Part shown: piece after piece, positions 1-7,166 of the stretch
Position numbering within the stretch: the stretch's first letter is position 1
How the letters are laid out: the number at the start of each line of letters is the position of its first letter
Source: Crateriforma sp964453205
Lineage (GTDB): Bacteria > Planctomycetota > Planctomycetia > Pirellulales > Pirellulaceae
Direction of reading: 5' to 3'
Assembly (NCBI GenBank): GCA_964453205.1
Contig: CAYVRC010000147.1
Coordinates: forward strand, 1 to 15,253
DNA length: 15,253 nucleotides
Position numbers and translations under genes: made by a program
Notes under the pieces: model-generated
The model's input: the letters and a program-made list of their open reading frames with translations, nothing else
Databases searched by the model: none
Told to the model about the DNA's origin: nothing

Positions 1-695
1 CCTCTGAGGTTGTTGTTTTCTAGGACGATGACGCTCGGCTCTGTTGTCAATATCGTGTCCCAGATCACTTCGCCAAAGTTTGGGATGTCAGGTCGTTTCA
101 AATGAACTTCAATCTTTCGGCATGCGATACCGAACCGATTGATCAATTCGCCACTGCGGCAGTCGAGGTTCTTGAGCGTGCCGATCGCTGTACCTAGGTG
201 AGAAAAGACGTCGATCCCATCAATCCACGCAAAGAATGATTGGTGGGTGAACGCCCAGGGGCGTTTGACGACTGAACTGGCATTGAGTCTCATTCGGCTA
301 TAGCGAATTCGGGCTGGTGGTGACGAAATGAACTCTCTGTTGAACTCAAAATTCATTCCATCGACCAATCCCTCCGCAACGACGAAAAGCGATTTGTCGT
401 CAAGGTGGGGTTCCCCCGGGTTCTCGGTCCAATGTCCTGCGACATACGGCATGACACGTGTTCTTGCCGCGGGACCGTATTCGATTCGGATTGTTTTCTC
501 GTCGACCGGTGTTCCGTCTCGATGCTCCAGAAGACGCCCTTCGAAGGCGGTATTCGCGTATCGTTTCCACGACGAGAGGCTTTTGCGGAGCAGTGTTTCG
601 CTGTCCTCACAGTAGGCCGGCGACGCGGCCATCACGACGAAGGCAAAAACGGCTGGCACAAGGGTTGAGCGCTTGAGTGGTGGCACGAAATTCAT
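1..695 (-). CDS. Secreted protein of unknown function, C-terminus cut by the window edge
   Basis: A minus-strand reading frame stays open from 695 to the left edge, giving about 231 residues with no stop. It begins MNFVPPLKR followed by a hydrophobic stretch and a small-residue region (MAASPAYC-EDS), a good Sec signal peptide with cleavage near residues 27-29. The mature part starts with ETLLRKSLSSWKRYANTAFE and is mixed polar/hydrophobic, without membrane segments or a catalytic motif I recognise. I chose ATG 695 because it puts the signal peptide at the very N-terminus. An in-frame ATG at 749 would add 18 residues, and neither start has a clear Shine-Dalgarno. The base composition is less GC-rich than the genes right of the assembly gap. 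Family unknown; the periplasm or outer surface is the inferred location. Confidence 0.62.
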   Translation of the reverse strand, partial: MNFVPPLKRSTLVPAVFAFVVMAASPAYCEDSETLLRKSLSSWKRYANTAFEGRLLEHRDGTPVDEKTIRIEYGPAARTRVMPYVAGHWTENPGEPHLDDKSLFVVAEGLVDGMNFEFNREFISSPPARIRYSRMRLNASSVVKRPWAFTHQSFFAWIDGIDVFSHLGTAIGTLKNLDCRSGELINRFGIACRKIEVHLKRPDIPNFGEVIWDTILTTEPSVIVLENNNLR

Positions 696-896
696 GACGA
701 AGGCATGCTTGCCAAAAGATGAAAGAGCACAGGTCACTTCGGAGCTCATGGTAGAGGTGATGGTGGGATGTTGCCGAAATCAGCGGGTTTGAAGTCGCTT
801 TAAACGCCAATCGCCTATTCGCTCGCAATCACCGATGCTGATCTTTTCCTGATCCAAGGGGTGCGAATAGATGTTAGCTTTGTCTGGCAACCGAGC

Positions 897-1316
897 CTAC
901 ATGCAAGCTAGGTGATGGCCGCAATCATCGTTGTCGGGCTGACCGCCAATTTGGACCCATGTTTGTCCACCCCCAGCGTGGATGCTGCACTTGATGACGG
1001 TTGCCGGGGGACAGCCAGACTGCCACGATCCGCTGCACGCCGTCGTCGTCGGCTTGAGTTCGCATTCCTCGTCTTCGGCTCCCGTTCCGCACCAACTCGC
1101 CTCGTCACCTACCTGTTCGGGAGTGCAGTCGTCACCCGCTTCAAATTCGTGGTAATCGCAGGAAGTTCCAATGACTTGGCACGCGTAGATGCCCCAACCG
1201 CCGGCACCGAGTGACTGGAGTTCCTGCTCTGCGCTCATTGGTGGTGGTTCGTGAAACAGAACGGACGGCAAGAGCATTGCCGCGAACATGGGCGTGATGA
1301 GAATGGCTCGAAACAT
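897..1316 (-). CDS. Small secreted cysteine-rich protein
   Basis: This encodes 139 residues. The N-terminus (MFRAILITPMFAAMLLPSVLF, about residues 1-21) is a typical signal peptide or membrane anchor. The rest is acidic and rich in Gly, Cys and Trp, with ten cysteines (for example YACQ, TSCDY, DDCTP, SWCGT, EECEL, GCPP, IKCS, DDCGHH) and a final LACM. An even number of cysteines after an export signal suggests a disulfide-stabilised extracytoplasmic protein. The start is supported by AGGG eight bases before ATG 1316. I do not recognise a family; small Cys-rich secreted proteins are common in planctomycetes. The gene is isolated: about 200 bases separate it from the next minus-strand gene, and the assembly gap lies upstream. 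The function is not assigned. Confidence 0.6.
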   Translation of the reverse strand: MFRAILITPMFAAMLLPSVLFHEPPPMSAEQELQSLGAGGWGIYACQVIGTSCDYHEFEAGDDCTPEQVGDEASWCGTGAEDEECELKPTTTACSGSWQSGCPPATVIKCSIHAGGGQTWVQIGGQPDNDDCGHHLACM

Positions 1317-1754
1317 TTTTCTTTCCCTGGAATCGTGGAATCAAGTTAAGGGGGCGAACTTCCCCTGTGATCATCTTTAACGGGGGGGCCGGCGGTCAAT
1401 GTTGCCGATAGGCCAAGCCGGCCGCATTGCTTCGTTTAGGCAAGNNNNNNNNNNNNNNNNNNNNNNNNNNNNNNNNNNNNNNNNNNNNNNNNNNNNNNNN
1501 NNNNNNNNNNNNNNNNNNNNNNNNNNNNNNNNNNNNNNNNNNNNGGGGTACACCCCACCGCAGAAAACGAACTGAATGAAACGCGGAGGTCGCCGTGACG
1601 CAGAGGACCGTGGAGTCCCTCCCTGACCCTCCGAGCTTCGCTTTCCGTTGACACAAAGCTGTGGGATTGATCTTGTCGCCAAACGTGTCGGCAAAGGATC
1701 ATCGGGACCAGCTGAAACGTTGCTTGCCGCTTGCCACCGCCCACTGATTCCACC
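1317..1754. other. Non-coding stretch with assembly gap between the Cys-rich gene and the LPS permease
   Basis: No convincing gene lies here. From left to right it holds the leader of the Cys-rich gene, with a possible weak hairpin (AGGGG/CCCCT flanked by GTTAA/TTAAC, within 1345-1381). A run of seven G follows at about 1383-1389, then a 100-N gap. Right of the gap is a short inverted repeat (GGGGT AC ACCCC, 1545-1556) and a purine-rich piece near 1580-1615 with two related words (acgcggag, acgcagag), the sort of sequence seen in dispersed bacterial repeats. Frames that seem to run across the gap only do so because N is translated as X. The promoter of the downstream permease should lie in the unseen or right-hand part, but I cannot point to it. 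Confidence 0.6.
1445..1544. other. Assembly gap, 100 N
   Basis: Exactly 100 consecutive N. A round number like this is normally a scaffolding placeholder of unknown true length, so distance and gene content across it should not be trusted. Confidence 0.97.
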
Positions 1755-2894
1755 GTGACTCGGATCGATCGTTACATCTTGGTGCTGTTCCTGAGGACGG
1801 TGTTGATCACGTTCCTGTCGTTGTCCGGCGTGTTCATCGTGTTTCATGCGTTCCACAGCATGGACGAGTTGACCGCCCGAGCGGCGGCCGACGGGGGCTG
1901 GATGATCGCGATGACCCGTTCTTACGGGCCGCTGTTGTTGCTGTTGTTCGACTGGACCGGCGCGATCATCACGTTGATGGCGTTCCTGTTCACTGCCGGA
2001 TGGCTCCGCCGGACGGGCGAACTGACCGCGACGCTGTCGGCCGGAATTTCGCACGGTCGTATCTTTCGGCCGATGATCATGGCGGCCGCCGCAATCATCC
2101 TGGTCCAGTTGGTCAATCGCGAATTCGTGCTGCCGAACTATCGCGACAGTCTGACCATGAAAACGAAAGACTTGAACGAAGACGCCGAACAGCCGATCAC
2201 GTCACGCTACGATCGCGTCAACGGGATCTTGATCGAAGGCCGTTCGTTGGTCGCCACCAAGAACACGATCTTGGAACCCAGTTTTCTGCTGTATGGCGAT
2301 TTCGCCGAATTCGGCGAGCTGTTGAGCGGAAAAAAGGCGGTGTGGTTGGACGCCAACGACCGCCATCTCGGCGGCTATCTGATCCACGACGTCGAGCGTC
2401 CGGCTGGCGTCGGGCGAATCCCTTCGGTCCGTTTCCAAGGACGACCGGTCCTGTTGACCGCAGCGGATCAGGATTGGCTGCGAGAGTCCGAATGTTTCGT
2501 CGCCACGCTGGTCGGCACGGATTTGTTGCAGTCCAATTCGACGGCGACCCGCCAAGCCTCGATCGCCGAATTGGCCCGACGGGTGTGCAACCCGGCGATC
2601 CATAGCAGCGATTCGACGCGAGTTTACCTGCACGAGCGAGTCGTTCGCGTTCCGCTGGACATGGCCCTGGTGCTGCTGGTGCTGCCGCTGGTCGTGAACC
2701 GAAAACAGAAGAATTTGTTCGTCTGCATCGGCGCGGCGATCGGGATCGTGATCTTTTTCTTCGCGCTCAAAACCGTGGCCGGCGGGATGGCCGGCAGCGG
2801 TTACTTGTTGTCCCCGGTGATGGCCGCGTGGATCCCGCTGTTGCTGATCGGCCCGGTCGCCTACGTGCGTTTTCGGCACGTGCAGATGGTCTGA
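1755..2894 (+). CDS. LptF/LptG (YjgP/YjgQ) family LPS-export permease
   Basis: This 379-residue inner-membrane protein belongs to the permease family that, with the ATPase LptB, pulls lipopolysaccharide out of the inner membrane and passes it to LptC/LptA. It has the family layout: three N-terminal membrane helices (about 11-33, 57-82, 103-122), a large periplasmic domain (about 125-295) and three C-terminal helices (about 300-315, 321-340, 353-371). The cytoplasmic loop ELTATLSAGIS (89-99) matches the conserved EL-x-L-x-A-x-G-x-S segment that contacts LptB. The family's HERVVRVPLDMALVLL stretch opens the second membrane block. I prefer GTG 1755 (MTRIDRYILVLFLRT), the usual N-terminus of the family, over TTG 1731; neither has a Shine-Dalgarno. 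The stop overlaps the next start (TGATG), so the two are translationally coupled. LptF and LptG cannot be separated from this sequence alone. Confidence 0.9.
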   Translation: MTRIDRYILVLFLRTVLITFLSLSGVFIVFHAFHSMDELTARAAADGGWMIAMTRSYGPLLLLLFDWTGAIITLMAFLFTAGWLRRTGELTATLSAGISHGRIFRPMIMAAAAIILVQLVNREFVLPNYRDSLTMKTKDLNEDAEQPITSRYDRVNGILIEGRSLVATKNTILEPSFLLYGDFAEFGELLSGKKAVWLDANDRHLGGYLIHDVERPAGVGRIPSVRFQGRPVLLTAADQDWLRESECFVATLVGTDLLQSNSTATRQASIAELARRVCNPAIHSSDSTRVYLHERVVRVPLDMALVLLVLPLVVNRKQKNLFVCIGAAIGIVIFFFALKTVAGGMAGSGYLLSPVMAAWIPLLLIGPVAYVRFRHVQMV

Positions 2895-3571
2895 TGCTGA
2901 CGCCGCCAGACATTTCGATCGTCATCCCGGCGATCAACGAACAAGACACCATTGCCGCGTGTGTCGCCTCAGCGATTCATGCCGGGGCAACGGAAATCAT
3001 CGTGTCCGACGGGGGCAGTGACGACGAAACGGCTTTCCGAGCCTCCCAGGCCGGCGCGTCGCACGTGATCCGCTCGATCCCCGGACGCGGCATTCAGATG
3101 AACTGCGGTTCGACGTTCGCCAGCGGCGAGGTGGTGATGTTTCTGCACGCCGACAATCGACTGGCCCCCGCGACGCTGTCACAGGTTTGTGAACTGACCG
3201 GCGACTGGGTTTGGGGCGCCGCGGGGCAACGGATCGACGATCCCGGGTTCGGGTTTCGTCTACTCGAGTTCGGCAATGCCCAGCGTGTTCGTTGGCGAGC
3301 CATGCCTTTCGGCGACCAAGCCATTTTTGTCCGCCGTGACGTGTTCAAGCAGGTCGGGGGTTTCGACGAAGGGCCACTGATGGAAGACGTCGAACTGTCA
3401 CGCAAGTTGCGGAAAATCGCCAAACCGCGTTTGATCGAGGGCCCGGTCACGGTGAACCCTCGACGCTGGAAAAAACACGGGCTGGTCAAGCAAACGTTAC
3501 TGAACTGGAGAATCCAAATCGCACACAAACTCGGTGTCGCGCCGGAGACCTTGGTGACTTGGTATCGCTGA
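2894..3571 (+). CDS. Family 2 glycosyltransferase, TIGR04283-like
   Basis: This is a 225-residue GT-A fold glycosyltransferase, cytoplasmic, transferring a sugar from a nucleotide donor. It opens SIVIPAINEQDTI (8-20), the GT2 nucleotide-binding start, followed by DGGSDD (39-44). PGRGIQMN (63-70), HAD (85-87, metal/nucleotide DxD region), GDQ (140-142) and MED (163-165, acceptor/base region) follow. The set PGRG-x-QMN plus LHAD plus PFGDQ is characteristic of the TIGR04283 family, some members of which are annotated for arsenosugar biosynthesis. The acceptor is not predictable here. ATG 2894 overlaps the permease stop by one base. This coupling suggests a lipid-linked or envelope glycan job, but that is inference. 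There are no membrane helices. Only 30 bases separate its stop from the converging oxidoreductase stop at 3602. Confidence 0.88.
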   Translation: MLTPPDISIVIPAINEQDTIAACVASAIHAGATEIIVSDGGSDDETAFRASQAGASHVIRSIPGRGIQMNCGSTFASGEVVMFLHADNRLAPATLSQVCELTGDWVWGAAGQRIDDPGFGFRLLEFGNAQRVRWRAMPFGDQAIFVRRDVFKQVGGFDEGPLMEDVELSRKLRKIAKPRLIEGPVTVNPRRWKKHGLVKQTLLNWRIQIAHKLGVAPETLVTWYR

Positions 3572-3601
3572 GCCACTGTTGCACTCCGATGGCCTGCCGC
3601 G

Positions 3602-5746
3602 TCAGGGAACCGGAACAATCTGCACCGCGTCGGCGATCACGTGGCCGTCGGTTCCCTGGTTTGTAATCGTGACGGTGACGGACAGATCGGCGTCAAAATC
3701 GAATCGCCCCAGGGATACCATCGCGGGTGCGATGGGGGGTTTTTCACGTTGATCGATCGTCTCGGTCACGCTTTGGTCTGACCATGTCACGGTGACAGGG
3801 ACTCGGGTCGAGCGATTGCTGCTCGACGGAAACGATAAACGAATCTCGTAGCGTCCGGCCTTGGGAATCGTCACATCGAACGTCGCGCTCGACTTTCCGT
3901 CGCGTCGGTCTTTGTCGTGACGATAACCTTGATTCACGTATCCCGGCGTCGCGTTGCTGTCATACCATTGTCCGGTCAACCTCGCCTGACGGTCGTCGAT
4001 GACGATGCCTTCGAGGGAATCGGGGTCAATCGATTTGGCCCGCTGACGAGAATTCTGCTGCGTGAACCGTTCCGCCGCGTCGTCGGGCGTTTGCAGAATC
4101 TGACCGGCGGCGATCAACTCGGTCTGCAAGTCGGCGTAAGCGACGTCTTGAACGGCGATGTCTTTTTCGATCGCCAGCGCCGCCGCGGTCGCCGCGGACT
4201 GACCCAGGATCATGAAGACGGGTTCCATGCGGATCGAACCGAACGCGATGTGGGAACTGGAAACACAAACGGGAACCAGCAAATTTTCGCATTGGGCTTT
4301 CTTCGGCAGCAACGACCGATAGGAGATCTGATAAGGCCCTTGGGTGGAAACCCCGATGTCGCCTTCGTTTTGGACGTGACCGTTCTCGTCGATGTAGCGC
4401 TGGACGTTGTGGGAATCCATCCCGTAGGACCCCATGCCGACGGACTCCGGTGTTTCGATCTTTTTAAGCAAATGCTTTTCGGTCATCACCAGTTCGCCGA
4501 TCAGCCGTCGTGCTTCGCGGACATAGATTTGATGGGGCCAGTGCCCGTTGTCGGTGAATTCGTCTTTGGCCAAACCCCACCGCTGCATTCGTTCTCGGGT
4601 TTCTTCCGGGACACGCGGATCGGTGCAGATAAAGTACAGCCAGCCTTTCTGATACCGCTCGTGTTCGGCGATGATTTCGCCGCGTCGCTCGTAGCTGGCT
4701 TCCGGATAGTCATAGTTCATGCCGATGTTGTCGGTACTCATCGGACCGTGATTGTTGGTATCGGTTTTGCGGTTCGGGATCGGATCGAATTTTCTGAACG
4801 TGGCTTGCCAACCGGCTTGGTAGATTCGGCCCAGTAATTCGTAGTCGGCCGGGTCGTAGCCGTCGGGCTTGGCAAAGGGGACTCGGTTTTCCGGGTGGTC
4901 GGTCAGACACATGCGGAAACAGTAGGCTTGAATCTTGTCATCGGCGGCCCCGTAGGCTCCCGGCGGATCGGCGCTGACTTTGGCGATCACGCCACTCTCG
5001 GGATCGCCCGGTGTGACGTAGGGATCGATGGGGCCGTCGATCGCTCGGAAATGGTGCTGATGATGATAGACGCCGGTCTGCACGCCGTTCCAGGCTTCGC
5101 CGTAAGTGGCGGTCGATTCGCGGCCGACGTGGTAATCGACCCCGGCGGCGGCCATCAGGTCGCCTTCGTACGTCGCATCGATGAACACACGACCGGGATA
5201 GACGGTGCCGTCAAGCGTCTTGATCGAAACGATGCGACCGCCTTCCATCACCACCCCGCTGTCACGGTCCAGCCGACGGTCGCGGTCGACGCGGATTTCG
5301 TTCTCTCGGATCATCGCGTCGAAGATGTTCTCGGCGACGTGCGGCTCGAAGATCCACATGGTGCGACGTTCACCGTCGATCGCCGCGGTGCCTTGGCCGC
5401 GGTTGCCGTAGGCTTGACGATCTTGCCAACGCCAGGCGTCATCGGTTTGGTAGTGATCAAAGACGCGGCCGTAGAACTCGCGGGCCAAGCCTCCGATGAC
5501 CGCTTTGTTGCCGGTGTCGGTCCATCCCAAGCCGCCGCTGGTCAGCCCGCCCAAATGAACGTCGGGGGAAACGACGATCACGGACAGGCCCATGCGTTTG
5601 GCCTGAACCGCAGCCGTCACGGCGGCCGAAGTCCCGCCATAGACCACGACGTCGTGAGACGCGGTCGGATCCTTTTGTGCGAATCCCGGCGACAGCCAAA
5701 AGGGCGCCGCGAACAACAAGAAAACGGACAGAAGGGGACGTCGCAT
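3602..5746 (-). CDS. Exported FAD-dependent oxidoreductase with golvesin-like C-terminal domain
   Basis: 714 residues. Residues 1-23 (MRRPLLSVFLLF...GFA) form a signal peptide with two arginines at positions 2-3. DVVVYGGTSAAVTAA (32-46) is the Rossmann FAD/ADP-binding motif, and HLGGLTSGGLG (64-74) follows as in FAD_oxidored (PF12831) proteins. The body includes FIDATYEGDLMAAAG, the usual second FAD-contact region, and MEPVFMILGQSAATAAALA, the C-terminal FAD-contact helix. The last ~130 residues (IVIDDRQARLTGQW onward, ending VIADAVQIVPV) look like the beta-sandwich domain found at the C-terminus of golvesin and of xanthan-lyase-like proteins, probably a carbohydrate- or surface-binding module. 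The substrate is unknown; a role in polysaccharide breakdown is common for such proteins in planctomycetes. I chose ATG 5746 because it starts the signal peptide; the frame extends upstream to 5977 but that part overlaps xerC. It lies 118 bases downstream of xerC. Confidence 0.88.
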   Translation of the reverse strand: MRRPLLSVFLLFAAPFWLSPGFAQKDPTASHDVVVYGGTSAAVTAAVQAKRMGLSVIVVSPDVHLGGLTSGGLGWTDTGNKAVIGGLAREFYGRVFDHYQTDDAWRWQDRQAYGNRGQGTAAIDGERRTMWIFEPHVAENIFDAMIRENEIRVDRDRRLDRDSGVVMEGGRIVSIKTLDGTVYPGRVFIDATYEGDLMAAAGVDYHVGRESTATYGEAWNGVQTGVYHHQHHFRAIDGPIDPYVTPGDPESGVIAKVSADPPGAYGAADDKIQAYCFRMCLTDHPENRVPFAKPDGYDPADYELLGRIYQAGWQATFRKFDPIPNRKTDTNNHGPMSTDNIGMNYDYPEASYERRGEIIAEHERYQKGWLYFICTDPRVPEETRERMQRWGLAKDEFTDNGHWPHQIYVREARRLIGELVMTEKHLLKKIETPESVGMGSYGMDSHNVQRYIDENGHVQNEGDIGVSTQGPYQISYRSLLPKKAQCENLLVPVCVSSSHIAFGSIRMEPVFMILGQSAATAAALAIEKDIAVQDVAYADLQTELIAAGQILQTPDDAAERFTQQNSRQRAKSIDPDSLEGIVIDDRQARLTGQWYDSNATPGYVNQGYRHDKDRRDGKSSATFDVTIPKAGRYEIRLSFPSSSNRSTRVPVTVTWSDQSVTETIDQREKPPIAPAMVSLGRFDFDADLSVTVTITNQGTDGHVIADAVQIVPVP

Positions 5747-5864
5747 TTGGCATCTCAAGCATCGGGGAAGGGCCGGCCGCGGCGGTCGCGGACCGGGACG
5801 ACCATGATACCGCGATGAAACGGCCGATGCGTGACGAACAGGCGACGAGCGGCGTTCGGCTTTT

Positions 5865-6767
5865 TCAATGCGCGCGAGGATGGGCTTTTTCGTAAATCTG
5901 ACGCAGTCCCGCCGCGCTGACGTGCGTGTAGATTTGGGTCGTCGCCAGGCTTTTGTGCCCCAGTAATTCCTGGACACTGCGAATGTCCGCGCCCCGGTCC
6001 AACAGGTGGGTCGCGAAACTGTGTCGCAGCGTGTGAGGACTGGTTCGGGTGTCGAGCGCCGCCACGGCGATGTGCTTTTCCAACAAGCGGCCCACGCTGC
6101 GGGTCGTCAGAATCTTGCCGAAGCGATTGACGAAGACGGGTGCCAGGCGACCGGCGGCATCGACCTTGGGATCGCGGACGCGCTTCGCGGCGTAGGCGTC
6201 GATCGCTTTGATGGCGAAGGAACCCAGGGGGCTGATTCGTTCCTTGCGGCCTTTGCCGCGGACGCGAACGATTTGTTCGTGCCGGTCCAAATCGCCGTCT
6301 CGGATGCCGACCAATTCACTCACCCGCAAACCCGCCGAATACATCGTTTCCAAGATCGCCCGATCACGCAGTCCGGCCGTTTCACCGGCCGGTGGCGCCA
6401 GGAGTAAACGGCCGACTTCGTCGCTGCTCAGGACGTGCGGCAGTTTTCGTTGGCGACGCGGATTCCGCAGCGGCTTGGCGGGATTGGTCTTGGCGATGCC
6501 TTCCCGCATGGCGAAGCGATAAAAGCTGCGCAGCGACGCCAGCTTTCGCGAAATCGTCGTCCGCGCGTAGCCGGCTTCCGTCAACGCCGCTTGGAATGCC
6601 CGCAACTGTTGCGGCGACAGATCGTCCGGTGACGGGACTCGGCCCTCGGCGGCTTCCAACCATTCCAACAAGCCGAACAGATCTTCGCGATACGACTTGA
6701 TGGTCAGGTCCGACGCGTTGCGTTCGGTTGCCATGTAGCGAAGGAACTTGGGAATGGCTTTTCGCAT
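5865..6767 (-). CDS. xerC: Tyrosine recombinase XerC
   Basis: 300 residues, the standard length for XerC/XerD, which resolve chromosome dimers at dif during division. The N-terminal SAM-like DNA-binding domain (about 1-90) contains FLRYMATERNASDLTIKSY. The catalytic domain has the full set of active residues: R148 (SAGLRVSEL), K172 (GKGRKER), H245 and R248 (HTLRHSFATH), H271 (LLGHKS) and nucleophile Y280 (QIYTHV). The tail YEKAHPRA is closer to XerC than to XerD. ATG 6767 is preceded by AAGGAA at five bases, one of the few clear ribosome sites in the window. It follows the 84-residue protein by 40 bases on the same strand. No att sites, cargo or cassette array are near it, so it reads as the housekeeping enzyme and not a mobile-element integrase. 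Confidence 0.92.
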   Translation of the reverse strand: MRKAIPKFLRYMATERNASDLTIKSYREDLFGLLEWLEAAEGRVPSPDDLSPQQLRAFQAALTEAGYARTTISRKLASLRSFYRFAMREGIAKTNPAKPLRNPRRQRKLPHVLSSDEVGRLLLAPPAGETAGLRDRAILETMYSAGLRVSELVGIRDGDLDRHEQIVRVRGKGRKERISPLGSFAIKAIDAYAAKRVRDPKVDAAGRLAPVFVNRFGKILTTRSVGRLLEKHIAVAALDTRTSPHTLRHSFATHLLDRGADIRSVQELLGHKSLATTQIYTHVSAAGLRQIYEKAHPRAH

Positions 6768-6772
6768 TGATG

Positions 6773-6778
6773 TTCCTT
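6773..6778 (-). promoter_or_regulatory. Ribosome binding site of xerC
   Basis: AAGGAA on the minus strand, five bases before ATG 6767; it fixes the xerC start. Most other genes here lack such a site. Confidence 0.6.
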
Positions 6779-6807
6779 CAGCGCGTCAGCAACCCGAACA
6801 CCGATCG

Positions 6808-7062
6808 TTATCGAAAGTCTTCCGAGGACAGGCTGTCGAATTCCTCTTCGTGGAATCGATCCGCTTCCTCGGGAACGGCGTCACGAATCTTGCGGCTCAA
6901 CATCGCGGCGTCGTACCACGAGAAATCGATCTCCGGATTCGCGGCGAACCGTGCCAGTTGCCGTAGAGTTTCGTCACGGTTGCGATCGTCGAACAAGAAA
7001 AGAAACTTCTCGTCACCTTTGACCAAAGCCAGGACATTGATTTCCGTATCCATCCGGTCCAT
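6808..7062 (-). CDS. Small conserved-looking protein of unknown function upstream of xerC
   Basis: 84 residues, no signal peptide, no membrane helix. The first part, NVLALVKGDEKFLFLFDD, alternates strand-like segments around a KGDE turn. The second is helical and charged (RDETLRQLARFAANPEIDF, then AAMLSRKIRDAVPEEADRF) and the end is acidic (HEEEFDSLSSEDF). The protein is probably cytoplasmic and soluble. Two in-frame ATGs exist, 7062 and 7053; the second gives MDTEINVLAL and is equally likely. Coding character is supported by the clean domain-like pattern and by the 40-base spacing to xerC on the same strand, which suggests co-transcription. I recognise no family. Confidence 0.6.
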   Translation of the reverse strand: MDRMDTEINVLALVKGDEKFLFLFDDRNRDETLRQLARFAANPEIDFSWYDAAMLSRKIRDAVPEEADRFHEEEFDSLSSEDFR

Positions 7063-7166
7063 CCGTTTCCGTACGCGTGATTGTGGTCAAAGTCAGGCGT
7101 TGGAAGCTTGTTGACTCGGAGTCTGTCCCGATCGGTGAGAGCCAAACCTCGCCACGCTGACGCTGA

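Noticed and set aside
1377..2054. Minus-strand frame running through the N gap
   Set aside because: It stays open only because N codons are not stops, and its left part is antisense to the permease gene.
3917..5818. Two plus-strand frames of about 306 codons each opposite the FAD oxidoreductase
   Set aside because: Both are antisense to a gene with clear FAD motifs, and their products show no family features and mirror-type composition.
5747..5977. Longer N-terminus for the FAD oxidoreductase
   Set aside because: It would precede the signal peptide with about 77 Arg/Pro-rich residues and overlap the end of xerC; ATG 5746 gives a proper export signal.
5865..6767. xerC as the integrase of an integron or genomic island
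   Set aside because: Standard XerC length and tail, no attC-like array, no tRNA or direct repeats nearby, and housekeeping genes on both sides.
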